A stretch of DNA of 64,000 nucleotides, taken from assembly GCA_030770545.1 (NCBI GenBank), contig CM061109.1, positions 12,942,001 to 13,006,000 of the forward strand, read 5' to 3'. Of this stretch, positions 21,447-33,400 are shown one piece after another. Each line of letters begins with the position of its first letter. Position 1 is the stretch's first letter. The notes below the pieces were generated by a model. It made no database searches, was not told where the DNA came from, and worked only from the letters and a program-made list of their open reading frames with translations. This stretch comes from Macropodus opercularis (Eukaryota; Chordata; Actinopteri; Anabantiformes; Osphronemidae). Position numbers and translations under genes: made by a program.

Positions 21447-23373
21447 CCAGGGATTTTTTTTTCTGGAATAAGGGATACCTTGTTCGCTTTTTATTGGTAG
21501 TTGAATGCGAGTCCTTCCATTCTTTCGGGAATACTGTCTCCATTGGTATATGGAAATGTCTGAAAAACAGCAAGATCAGGTTTAGGACAGCATTGTCTAC
21601 AGACAAAAGGTGAAGGATTTATTCTAGTGACTGCGTGGAAAGGAAGTGAGACTGAGAAGGAAGCTGCTTTATGATGAATTGATTCACAGGTAAGCAACTG
21701 CAGGGCAGAAAGCAACCTTTAACCACGGGTTAATACAATGCAAGGAAATATGTATGATTTATTCCGTTCATGGAGGTGATGCTTGTTAATGTCGCCCTCG
21801 CCGGCGACGGTGCGGATAGTGGAGTCCACAGCTACCTCTTCACCAGCACATTCATATTATTTCCTTTCTTTTGCCCTTTTTTTTTTTAATACTGAGAACG
21901 CGCGTTCAAATATTATCGACAGATTGAGTCTGAGCTGCTCTGCGCTTTTCAGCTGATTTCTCTTTCCGGCTCAGGAAAAGAAGAAGAAGTAGGAGAGTAA
22001 CTTTTCTTTTTGACTCTTGGATCGTAAATCACATTAATTTGTTGTCTTATCGTCACAGTGGCGTTTCCGTGATTTATGTGGTTTGAGCTATATGGCTTTG
22101 TTAACCGGTAACGTTATATTAAACATGAATTCATATTGGATGCTTTAAGGGATTACCGGGCTGGATATTCAACCAGGACAAAGGCAAATACTTGTGTTTT
22201 CTCACTATTTGGACACTTCCGCGGTCAGCTTGCATTTGCTTAATTATAGCTCATGTGGATGGTTTTTCTTCTTTGATGATTGTTTTTATAAGAATGCAGA
22301 TCAACTATAAAATGTGTAATTTTAGTGAAATATTTATATATTAGATATTTTCATAATTAATTCTTCTTCATTTCCTTTTACTCTCTTTAAACTCTAAACT
22401 CATGCTTGTGCACATTTTCTAATTTGGGCTTTATGAGAATAGCTGCTGATTTTCTACTGATACTGATTAAATCCGCATAGATTTGTGTTAAACCATTAGG
22501 GACAAAAGGTAAAAAACACGCTGTGCATTTTATCACAACAACAGCCAGCAGACGTCCAGCATTTAGTCTGATTAGAGACTGTTATTAGTTGCTTTTGTGC
22601 TTTGGATGTAACAAATATTTCCCACAATACCAACACGCCTCTTAAAGCTGTTTAACTTGAAATATAAGCAGAATCTGAAGCGATAACCAGGACAAACGAC
22701 TAACCGACATAATAACACTCCACACTGAGTCTGACCCATTGTGTGAACCAAACTTACCGTAACAACGCGTAGGCGAAAAACACTGTTGTCTGAAAAGGGG
22801 ACCATGTCTGCTACTAGTAGCCCAGTGTGCTCAAAAGCACTTGAGGCACAGATTATTGACCAGCTTCAACAAATACTCCACATCCAAGGATTCTTAAATA
22901 TCCATCACACTTTGAAGTCACTGTCCGAAAAAAGACGCGCAGCAGAAAGTGGTTCTCTGCCACCGACACGAAAACCGGTGAACGGAAATTTTACCAGGAT
23001 GAAAATCTACTTTCTTGTCATCGCTCGTCTTCTCATCTGTTTCAGCCACCGCTAAAAAGCTGCATTGAATCCAGCCGAGACTTGGGTCTACTTGAAGCCA
23101 AAGTGCTCGTTGTTCATTAAACTTTGACTTAATGCTGAATGACCCAAAGGTCACGTAAAACAGCTTATGACTGCTAAATATTTGGCCTGGCTTTGTAGAA
23201 AAGTGCACATGTAAGACTTTTTTACTCTCAAGCAACAGAAAGCAGAAACCTCAGAAACGTGAGTCACAGTTCTCTTAATATTCAAAATTAACCAAATTAA
23301 ACAAGCCACAAATATTCATTTAAAATAAAAACTAATATACATTTTAATTGAACATGTCACAGTGGAATTACTC

Positions 23374-23409
23374 TTATTTTTTAGAGGCTACTATTATTTT
23401 TTAGAGGCT
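23374..23409 (+). repeat. short tandem duplication
   Basis: The 16-mer TTATTTTTTAGAGGCT occurs at 23374-23389 and again at 23394-23409 with ACTA between, a 20-base unit present almost twice. Confidence 0.9.
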
Positions 23410-23551
23410 CGGGCATTGATTAAATCTTTATTTTAATACTCCCAATTTGAGAATCATGTTAGTACCTTAAAATAAAATATCTGCGGTAGGAAAACATTTT
23501 TTTTTTCAGAATCTCCACAGACCATTTTATGTAACTTTATTTCTCTTGCAG

Positions 23552-23611
23552 GTCGCAGTGAGAGCAGTGATGAATGCGTGAGGGATATAAAAGAGATCTG
23601 CGCAGATTTCG
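23552..23611 (+). other. candidate internal 5' exon of hoxd3a
   Basis: A 60-base segment is bounded by a strong acceptor (TTTATTTCTCTTGCAG, AG at 23550-23551) and a strong donor (CG|GTGAGT at 23612). In the phase entered by a G|GT junction it is fully open and reads GRSESSDECVRDIKEICADF, leaving in the same phase. The next strong acceptor downstream is at 25077-25078, just before the hoxd3a start. I read it as a 5' exon of hoxd3a transcripts. I do not recognise the encoded peptide. Whether it is translated cannot be told from sequence. Confidence 0.5.
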
Positions 23612-23614
23612 GTG

Positions 23615-25070
23615 AGTAACATTTTGTGAATGAAGGGACAAAGCAGCCGAGTGCTAACCAGGTGGAAGGATGATTTGTTATTAGGCTGCACATTACCGCT
23701 CTCAGTGTTTCACAGGAGGCTTAAATCACAAAAACAGACATGAGGGATGACTTTAACTTAGCCTCTACGTGTAATTACTTACACTGTTCCATTTCAGGTC
23801 TTTCTTCCTTTTACAACAGAGTCGCCTGAACCAAGCTTCACGAGCCTAAGATTTTTTTTTTTCTGTTTACAATGAATAAAAATAGAAAAGTACGAAATAC
23901 ACGTTGCCAGTATTTATCCCATTCTCCTTAAAGATAAACATGAAAAATATAAAAAGTAAAATCAGGAAGAATTTCACCACCTCATCCCTCGATTTCCACA
24001 TTTTACCCACGTTATCAGGCGCGTCGGTCTTTAACCAGTAAAACAGCTCCAGTCTTTCACGTCGACGTTTGGCTGCAGACTCTGCGCCGAATGAATGGAG
24101 GCATCATTTATAAGCCTCTGCACGGTAGAAGTCGCCGAGTATGAAATTCTTTCCCTTGCCTTCCTCCTACGCTTAGTTTTACACTTCTGAGGGCTGCGAG
24201 TCCTGAGGAGTGTTTTGCTTTTCATTCCTCTCTGAGGCCGTTTACAACCATAACATTTGCGGTCATAAATTTTGCCGCGGTCCACACTGACAGGTGCAAT
24301 TGTTATGCACGGCGCAAACTGCACCTCCTCGAGCCACCAACATACAGTACAGGGCCCTTTGATATTTCTGTTTAGGCCTAGTTAAAATGCAGCTATGCTT
24401 TCTCCGTTCTTGGTAAAGCATTATAGCAGCTATCACAAACACCTTCCAGGATATTTAATTTATTTCTTTACATCTAAAGGTTACATTGTATTTGATGCCA
24501 CAGTAGAAACAAACCGAGCATCCGTGCAGAAAAGACGTTGAGACAAATGTAAAGTCTGATGAAATATCATACATAACCCCCACCCCAGCGGTGGTTCACA
24601 TCATTTAATATTAGCATTAATACACAGCGGAGGCGTTTAGCTTCTCGTGTGCGTAAACGTGTGATCCAGCTGCATGCTCGCGGCCTTGGTGGGCTATATT
24701 TCTGCTGCAGGGAACAATGCATGACGGGCTTTGTCAGGCCTTGTGATTAGTGAAAGGGGTATTGTGTGTATGTGTGTCAAATGCTGATTCAGCTTATTTC
24801 TGAGGGACTCTTAAAGCCTCCCAGAGGGTTCCTTTTAGCTCGAGTTAAATTTTAACAGTTTGAAGCGAGCTCCGTCTGGGGCTACATGGAAGATGTGTCC
24901 CTGCTAAAGACAATGTGGAGGGACGTGGCAATTTCTGTTTTAATAACTCCTGTATCCTATAGCAACCTGGGGTGGAGCAGGCTTTATTTTAAGCCCTGCT
25001 GGAGTAAATTCTAGGAAAGTTGAGTAAAAGTCGTTTTCATATGTGTCCAGATAGGTCTGATATTTTTTCT
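23615..25070. other. probable hoxd3a 5' intron
   Basis: Lies between the exon candidate at 23552-23611 and the acceptor at 25077-25078. No coding content recognised. Confidence 0.4.
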
Positions 25071-25078
25071 TTTTCTAG

Positions 25079-25180
25079 GTCACAGACTGGAGCAACGGTG
25101 GGAAACACCAATCACGTGAACAAACAACACTCATGCTATTGGATAAAGTTCCATTGGTTTATTGGCTTTGAATCCACAAA
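25079..25180 (+). promoter_or_regulatory. hoxd3a leader and proximal promoter
   Basis: The segment follows a strong acceptor (TTTTTTCTTTTTCTAG, AG 25077-25078), so it can be the 5' UTR part of a spliced exon. It also looks like a promoter: CCAAT (25108-25112) directly abuts CACGTG (25113-25118), and three inverted CCAAT boxes (ATTGG) follow at 25138, 25153 and 25161. An in-frame TGA (25169-25171) just upstream of the ATG confirms that the Hox frame starts at 25181. The segment may work as an internal promoter for short transcripts and as an exon for long ones. Confidence 0.5.
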
Positions 25181-25625
25181 ATGCAGAAGGCAACATACTA
25201 CGATAACTCTGGACTTTTTGGAGGCTACACTTATCCCAAACCAGACTCTTACAACTATGGCCCCGCACATCAGTCCTACCCTGCTTCTAACATCGAGAAT
25301 GACTACCAGGGCTCAGTGTGTCCCATCCAGACCTCTGCTGTCCGGCCACCAAGCCTCAAAGACAGTGATCTGAACGCAGATTGCATGCGGCAAAGCAGCA
25401 ATCAAAGTAACAGCAGCAATCAAGCCACAGCTATTGGGGAGCAGCAGGCGCCCCCGCTGTCCGCATCCTCTCCCAACTCCAACAGCTCTGCATCCCAGAA
25501 GAAGAAATCCCCATCCAGCAGCGCCTCCAGCACTGCCACACCAGCTCTCACAAAGCAGATATTCCCCTGGATGAAAGAGACCCGGCAGAACTCAAAGCAG
25601 AAGAGCAACAGCTGCCCCGCTGCAG
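25181..25625 (+). CDS. hoxd3a: hoxd3a exon 1
   Basis: First coding exon of the group 3 Hox transcription factor, acting in hindbrain, pharyngeal arch and cervical patterning. The start MQKATYYDNSGLFGGYTYPK is the conserved Hox3 N terminus; mammalian HOXD3 has a further N-terminal extension which is absent here because a stop precedes the ATG. A serine- and glutamine-rich middle (SSNQSNSSNQ, SASSPNSNSSAS) is followed by ALTKQIFPWMKETRQNSKQK, with the PBX-binding FPWM at residues 128-131. The exon ends in phase 1 before GTAAAG at 25626. The following 156-base intron carries a GGT/GGGG run at about 25661-25695. Confidence 0.96.
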
Positions 25626-25781
25626 GTAAAGATTGTGATCGAGAAGTGAGTGTGAAAATGGAGGAGGTGGTGGTGGTGGTGGTGGGGTGGGGGGTGAACC
25701 GGGCCTGGTCGTGCTCACAGTTTATGAATTTGCATTAATGCGGATCAAAATGCGCTAAGATCCAGATTTGTTCATTTACAG

Positions 25782-26533
25782 GTGGTGAGGTGAGTGATGA
25801 GAAGAGTCCACCGGGACCAGCCTCCAAACGGGTCAGAACTGCTTACACCAGCGCGCAACTTGTGGAGCTGGAGAAGGAGTTTCACTTTAACCGCTACCTT
25901 TGTCGCCCTCGGAGAGTGGAAATGGCAAATCTGTTGAATCTGACCGAGCGCCAAATAAAGATCTGGTTTCAAAACAGGAGGATGAAATACAAAAAGGACC
26001 AGAAGTCTAAAGGGCTCGCGCACTCTCCCTTGGGACACTCCCCAGATAGAAGCCCGCCGCTGAGTGGCCCAAATCACATTGGATACTCAGGCCAGCTCCA
26101 AAGCGTGAACAGCCTCAGCTATGACGCGCCCTCGCCCCCATCCTTCGCCAAACCCCAGCAAAACATGTACGGGTTGGCCGCGTACACGGCACCTTTAGGT
26201 GGCTGCATCCCACAGCAGAAGAGATACCCAGGCTCCGAGTACGAACACCACGGCATGCAGAGCAACGGCAGCTTTGCCAACGCCAATTTGCAAGGCAGTC
26301 CCGTTTATGTGGGTGGGAATTTTGTTGATTCCATGCCAGCCTCGGGCCCCATGTTCAACCTCGGCCATCTTCCCCACCCTTCATCCACCAGTGTGGACTA
26401 CAGCTGTGCAGCTCAGATCCCAGGAAACCACCATCATGGACCCTGTGATCCCCATCCCACATACACAGACCTCACGTCTCATCAAGCGTCTCAGGGAAGG
26501 ATTCAGGAAGCGCCTAAACTCACACATTTGTAA
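25782..26533 (+). CDS. hoxd3a: hoxd3a exon 2, homeobox
   Basis: Begins after TTCATTTACAG (AG 25780-25781) and reads GGEVSDEKSPPGPASKRVRT into a homeodomain at protein residues 163-222 with the group 3 signature LCRPRRVEMANLLNLTERQ and IWFQNRRMKYKKDQKSKG. The long C-terminal part typical of Hox3 follows: YDAPSPPSFAKPQQNMYGLA, ANLQGSPVYVGGNFVDSM, FNLGHLPHPSS, VDYSCAAQIPGNHHHGPCD, and the invariant end EAPKLTHL, stop TAA 26531-26533. The protein is 398 residues. This conserved C-terminal region is the DUF4074-type domain of Hox3 proteins. Confidence 0.96.
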
Positions 26534-27456
26534 TATGTGGTTTCTGTGCGTGCTTGTATGTGCGTATGTGCGCGCGTGTGTGTCTGAATGTATGTGTGCC
26601 AAAATTATGTTGCGCTCTTTTTATTACCTCACTAGTCTAATAACTACACTCCAAGCGAGTCGCGTGTATACAGTATTATTGATATTACTATTAATGCTAT
26701 TGTGTGATTATTTTCTAAATGATACAGCTTTGTCCATTTCTCTTGAATATTTGCGGATGCGCAGAGGCAGACGAGCCTGGTTGGACGTTGTTTCTTCTTT
26801 TTGGTTTTATTAAGTGCAATGCGCAATTTGTTTGACTGAATATTTCATGCCGTTACTTGAAGGTAAGTCACGTAGATTACAAAAGTAGAAGCTCATCGAT
26901 AGGAAGAAGGAATTTGTTTGGGGTGGGCGGGGGGTAGGGTTGTCTGTTTGTCAAAATCTAATTTTCCTATTTATTTATTTTTTTTTACTACGTTGCATAA
27001 TCCTTCGTACTAGCATTTAGCCTATTTATTATTTAATTACTTTTGTATTGCACATTATTTATCGTTTCTATGCGAGTATTTATAAGTGTGGAACATTTTT
27101 GTAAGGTTGGACAGATCAGTGCACTTGGAAGTGTTGGTAAAACAGGGTTTGGAAAATGCTATGACTCGCAGTGTATTGTGGAAAAAGAGCATTTCTATTT
27201 GTAAATCTGGTATAAATGGGGCATTTTATAGCGTATAAACACCACTATATGTCCATGGCTAATCTTGTGTCAAAACTTAAGCAAAACGTAGACTATCGAG
27301 ATATCAATTATTATACACACCAGCATGTCATTTTGTGTAGTCCATTGCTATATTTTCTTTGTCTTTCATTGTTATTTCTTTCAGTTGGATATCCATAAAT
27401 TTATGAAACCCTGATGATATTGAAATGTTATATTTTATTGTGTTTAACATTTTGTA

Positions 27457-27462
27457 AATAAA
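27457..27462 (+). terminator. probable polyadenylation signal of hoxd3a
   Basis: AATAAA follows GTAAAT in an AT-rich 3' UTR-like stretch about 925 bases after the hoxd3a stop. Confidence 0.6.
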
Positions 27463-27479
27463 GTGCTCAAACTTGTCCT

Positions 27480-30400
27480 ATTTTATTACACGTTGCAGAT
27501 TTTGTAGCAACCCTGCAGCAGCTCCACTGCTCCTCCGCTTGTTTTAGTGTTTGATTTAGTTGCTGCTGCAATGAAACATGCCAAGTCACATTACGGAGGA
27601 GGCTTATTGACTCGCAGCTCTACTGTACAGAGCTAATCAATAATTAGACACCAGGATATCTGAAGCTCATCAGGCGGCTCTATGCTTCCAATGCAAAGTG
27701 CATTTCAGCTCTGGACTGTATTGATGTTTTATTGATATGAGGGAAGTGAGTGTATGGGCTTATTGCATCTTCCACATGTCACATCATTTTTTTAGACTTG
27801 GCCACATGATTACCTTCCCATCTCCCAGAACAAAAGAATAAGCTCTATTTTCCTGCAGACCAAAGCCCAGTCACTGGATGTGTCATTGATTGGTGAACGC
27901 TATGGGTAGATTTTTAAAATAAGCATAAATTGGGGCAGTAGGTGTATGAAAAATATGCCCATTCACTGATGTGCGAAGCAGAGCAGATTAGTGACAATAA
28001 AACCAAAAGAAGAAAAAAAACCATGGTGTTTCTTTGACATTGGAAATGATGCAACTATAGATGTCCCTGTGTGTGTGAGAGAGAGAGGGGGAGAGAGAGC
28101 GCAGTTCATCCTTTATTGCTCCTGGAGAGCCATTTCAAAGCTCATTAATCAAAAACTCGTCGCTTTCAGACTCCTCGCTGATCCCTCCTCCCCGTGAACA
28201 AAGCATTTGCATACCAAATCCAAGTAACACATTTCAAACAGAGCGCTCTAATCTTTAATGCTGGGAGAGAGCGGAAAAAAACAGTGTGCTCACATTTTTC
28301 TAAGATGATATATCGTCAGATTGAAGAGGGCATCAAAGCAAATGAAAAAACCATCAGCCTTAAATCCACGCAGGTTCCACAGTGGTCCCAAAAAGTTTAA
28401 GTGTGACTCAGAACGCAAGTGTTAAAATACCTTCTTTAACAAAAGCCTTTCATTGGTATTTACTATAGAATCCAAGGTGGTGTTTGGTTGTGAGCAGCTA
28501 CCACAGGCCACAAATCATCTCAGTATTCAGTGGATGGCGGCCATTTTAACCCTGAGCTCTTTCTTCATCTCCCCCACTGCTGCTTTGTGCACCGTAAAAT
28601 TTATTAAGCCTCATACATGTTTTCGAAATCATTTTAAAGATTGGAATTGAAATCTTTCGTACCACAAAAAGTAAAAAGCAATGTAATGATTAGGTCTTTT
28701 AAATAATCTTCTATCTGCAGCATATTGCCTAAGTAAGTACTTAATGTAATATAGAGTCTAAAGTTTAGTTTGAGAGGTTTCAAATGCTGTAGTTCTGCAT
28801 GGATACATTCATTTGAACATCAGGTCATGGATCAGTTGTGAGAGGAGATGGTCAAGTAGCCTACCTTGCACAACCCCACCACCAAACTAGGATATAAAAG
28901 ATCAAATCTCATTCATGAGGCACCAAATGGAGCAAATAAAGGATTAGATTTCATCTTTCCCATCAGGCCACTGACTCTGTAAGTGAACAGGGGCGTAACT
29001 GGGATCAAATTCATCAAATGGACCATTCAATCTAGCAAAGAGGAAAAAGGAAGCTTCAGCCCAATTGGAAATAGCAGCAGCTTAGCTCCTCTGAGTTTCT
29101 ATCACTTTGCTTGTATTTATATGTGTATTAATCTGGAAATAAGTCGTTTTTTTCTTCCAGTTATGCCGTTTTAATCGTGTGTTACCTATTTTCTTGCCAG
29201 GTAGGTTGCACAAATCAAACAAGAGAAGGTTTGCTGGAGCCGGCAGAGCAGCTGGGAGCTCACTTTGTGTCCCTGATTGGATAAAGGCAGAGGAGACCAC
29301 GCCTGCTCACTGCTGTAATATTTACTTATGGGGAAATAGTCCTACTGTAGGCTTACAGCCATTACACCCGTTTCTACCCACAGCATCCCTACTGGACACA
29401 AGCTTATATATTTATTTATTTTCTCCGCCTTTGACCACCGGAGGAGGACCAGCCTGTCTTTGAGAGAGCACAATAAAAAAGATGCTTCTTGTATCCTGTT
29501 GGCTTTTTTTTCGGATACACGCGTTAGCACTGCACCAGCACATTACAGCGCTCGTGTCAGCTCTCGTAGAAACTTGCTCTTCACGTCGGATTGGGCAGAA
29601 CATATCGCGATGATTCCACCACACAGGCGAGTAGCGCTCATCTCCATCCCAGGGGCTTTATGTTGATGTTTTTTTTTTACTCACGTCGGCTCCAGAGACA
29701 ACAGAGAGGCAGTTGTGAAGTCGTTGTAGAAAACAATATCAGTAATATAAATATGTGTATGTGGTTGATAGCTCTTTTAATTTTCTGTGGCTTCCTCGCG
29801 CCCTACGCTGCTTCAGCGACCGAACGAACTTGTTGTGGATTATTATCGGATTTCTCTCAACCAAACCTGACAAACTAAGAGGTCTGTAGTCGGCCTTGTT
29901 TATTCTGTCCACAACAACCCTCAACTGCGTTATTAGGCTCTGATCTGAGATGAAGCAGGCGTTTGTGTTTTCCCTGCGACTCTTTCTGGTTTACTTTTAC
30001 ATAACGAAAATGCTGTTAATTAAAATTCTTCGTACGGGTTGAAAACATGATGTTCACACGATGAACTGTTAGTTTCAGGTCACTTCAGTCTGAATACTTA
30101 ACAAAAGAGAATAGTTGTGCAGTAGTTGTAGCTAGTAGCAGTTGAACAAGTCCTAATCTTTCTTTTATTTCACAGTTTATAATAAAACTGAATGCTTACT
30201 GAGGCGATGGCAGAGTGGTGTGAAGTTGCTAGAGGAATGTTTAAGAATGAATGTTAATTCATATCTGATAGAAAAATGCAAAACAGATTTTATTTTTGTT
30301 TTTGCTCTCAAAAATAAAACTGATTAAACTTCTTTTGAAGTTGTGTTTCATTTGTTGTCACACATTCACTATACAACACACAATGTCCCGCCCCTCCAGG

Positions 30401-33400
30401 CCATCAGTGTAGATTGAGATATATTTATGTAAAACAGGTTAATTGAAACGACAGAGTGATGAACTAAAGAGAAACATCTCATCTCATGCCCTCTTCTACT
30501 TGTTTGGGATCACTTTAGACATATTCCCATCGTTGTAATGTTGAGCTCGTCTGTACTATCACACAGCATCTGTAGCACTGATGTGGCTGTGTCATAAGTC
30601 TTTCCTGATTTTGCTGCCATTAAGAATCCACATGTAGGTGAATGAGCAGAGGACACATTGTTTGCCAGCTCATGAAGTCGATGCTGTATTTCTCCTTCTG
30701 AGAGGAAACAGACTGCACAGCCACTGCAGGGTTACATCATATCTAGTGAAATCTCATTATTGTTATTGGTTGAGGAGGCCCACATCTGTTGGTATGTTAT
30801 TAAGGAAGAGATATTGCATGGGAAAGCTTTGTCCACATGCTGACAAATGTAAAATCATCACCGAAAGGGGTTTGTTTAAAGGGAAACTGCAGCAAAGAAC
30901 TCAGGAACAATTCACTATGTGAAGTGGATCCATGTTCTGCACAGCCCACATTTGAAGCACCCAGGTTTTTTTGCAATGCAGTTTTCGACTCTTCTGTAAC
31001 AAAAATCTTTCTGTAAGATCAGGCAAAGATGAAGACAAACCAAATTTGACAGTTTCTATGTTTAGTCTGAGTCTTGCTGATTCATAAAACCTGAGCCAGA
31101 CTGCTAAGAATAACCGTAGCTCAGGACCCTCCCCACGTTGATCATTCCCTCTGTCACAGAAGCTGATGTGCGTGGATTTATCGCAGCTCTTATGTGTTAG
31201 TAATATTGATATAATTGTAACTATAATGAATGAGCCACTCCTCTGGGTGTGATTTAGAGGGCTTGGCCAAAAGGCTCCTCTTCTCTTTCCTCATGTAAAA
31301 GATAACTCAGTGATGTGAGGAAGCCTGGAGTAATTCGTGTGTTAGTATAAGCCTTGACTACAATGCTCTGCTGGCCTATATCAAACAGCATTAGTGCCTC
31401 TACCCTTTCTGATGCTTATATGGATTTTTTTCACAGCATTTTCTGTATAGAATTATGAGTGAATAAATTGCATCTTCATTTATCTTCGAAAAACCCTTCT
31501 GTGCTGACTGCGATACTCAGCTCTCAGCGCTTTACATAATTATATTAGTCTTCTGCTACACCACGAAATTGATTGCCCTGGAAAATGAACCTGGCTTTGC
31601 TATAAATTACACCTATGGATCATAAGAAATGTGTTATTTTGTTTAAAATAGTACCTAATATAATTAGAGCTCTAATTCATGGCAAGCTACAAGTGTGCCT
31701 ATTACAGTAACAGGGTTTGGAATTTAATCTGTCTGCTGGATAAAGAATGATCCAGTGTGATTTTCATTTGTAATCCCAGACACATTATTTCAGTAAAATA
31801 GTCTGTGACTTTTAGATATGAGAGATGGATTGTTAAACTATACTATATTCATAAGTTTCAGTATTAAAGTTAGCAATTCACCCATGACGGAAGTTTCTAC
31901 ATTCACCCCGCAGCCTGTCCTGCAGAACTTTTCTGTTACAGCAGCAGTGAAAGTGATCCTGCTTCGCTGGAGGTCTAGCTCCGCTGGGAATGTGAAGCAC
32001 TGTAGATCTTTATCAGTGTGGCGTACATGATCGCTACAGGAATGTTTACTGTGGTCAGAAGGAACAATATAGTATTACAGCAAGAGTCACTGAAGAGAAA
32101 CGATACAAGAAAAGCTGACACCGACTCAGTTGTAACCATATGTAGATACTGCAGCGGTTCTGCCTGTTACACATGTGGACTGACTGAAAATACAGCACAC
32201 TGCTCATGTTCATCATGATGAAACATCATGTCATCAAGTTCAAAGCTGTGGCTCATTTGTGTATTTTAATAGTAAAACCTGCAGCTCAGAGGACAAGATA
32301 TTAAATCCTTCGCATTAAAGGTTAGTGGGATCAGTTCATGGCTTGTTATGTTTTCATAAAACGTATTAAAAGTAGGAAAAGTATTCCACCAGACGTATCG
32401 TTTCACAAACAACACTTAGTGTCCTGAGCGCACATTGCTTTTAGAACAATAGAGATACAGCATGTTATAGTATTTTAATCTTAAGCGCACAACACAGCTC
32501 ATCGCAGTCTGCAGTCTAGCTACTGCTTTGGTAGAATGGTGTGCGATCATGGTATATAAAGGCAGCCTTTAGAACATTGTGTTTTTCAGGCTAAAAATCC
32601 TAAATGCAAAAGCACAATTGCCTACTTCTATTGTTCTCTCTATCGCAGGCCTCTGCAGCACAATCCACAACCCAGGAGCCCTGTGGCAGCGTGCAGGGTT
32701 AAGTAATTCTGCACCAGTGAGAAAGACATTTGATTTCATTTGTAGCGTGTCTTGCAGTGGATGGAGGTGAGCCCACCTTTGGCTGCGGGAGGAATGAAGC
32801 GGCACAGATATCTAGTGTTGGGAGACACAAAATTGACAATGCATTTATCTTTGAATAATGTAAATGCCCTGAGAATACAGTGGCAGTGGTCCTGGCATGT
32901 CCACCGAGGGCGCGGGGCTGTCAGACTCAGAGCTCTCTGGCCCTGCTGCAGCATAATGTGGCCTCCGGCTCCCCTGGAGCATCCCGCCGCTCTGCTCAGC
33001 TCTGCCTCAGGCCCACATTCCTGCTCCGGCACACTGCACAAGCTCTCCACTTAATTTACACTCTGCTAGGAGAGAGACTTAATGCAGAAAACCCCGCCCA
33101 GAAGAATCTTATCTGCTCTCTCTTTTTGAATAGAAGTCTAGCAGGTGATAGCGTTTTTCCAGGACTTTCTGCCTGTTCATTTGATCTATGCGTCATTTGT
33201 TTACCTAAATGTATTAAGCATAAAATGGAAGCAGACATCTGTGTGATGAGAAAACCCCCCTTTTGTGTCTGAATAGCTTTTATTATCTTAAGTAGCTGGC
33301 ATAACTTAAATGGTTTTATGAATACCATGAGTTATTGTGTCCAAGAAATGTGCAGCTTGGTGACTAGAACATGTATTGTTTAAAATGGATGGTTCCTGGC

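Larger units (their letters stand above)
19800..23550. other. hoxd4a-hoxd3a intergenic or hoxd3a 5' intron
   Basis: No protein gene recognised. It includes the element at 21295-21310 shared with the hoxd3a leader, a PBX/HOX site at 21437, an AT-rich stretch at about 22300-22500, a small open frame at 22804-23055 with an ACCATG start context, and a 20-base tandem duplication at 23374-23409. Confidence 0.5.

Noticed and set aside
26199..26813. 204-residue frame overlapping hoxd3a exon 2
   Set aside because: Out of frame with the conserved Hox3 C-terminal region and running into the 3' UTR; no domain.
26863..26870. Donor-like GAAG|GTAAGT after the hoxd3a stop
   Set aside because: Lies in the 3' UTR with no plausible downstream coding exon.
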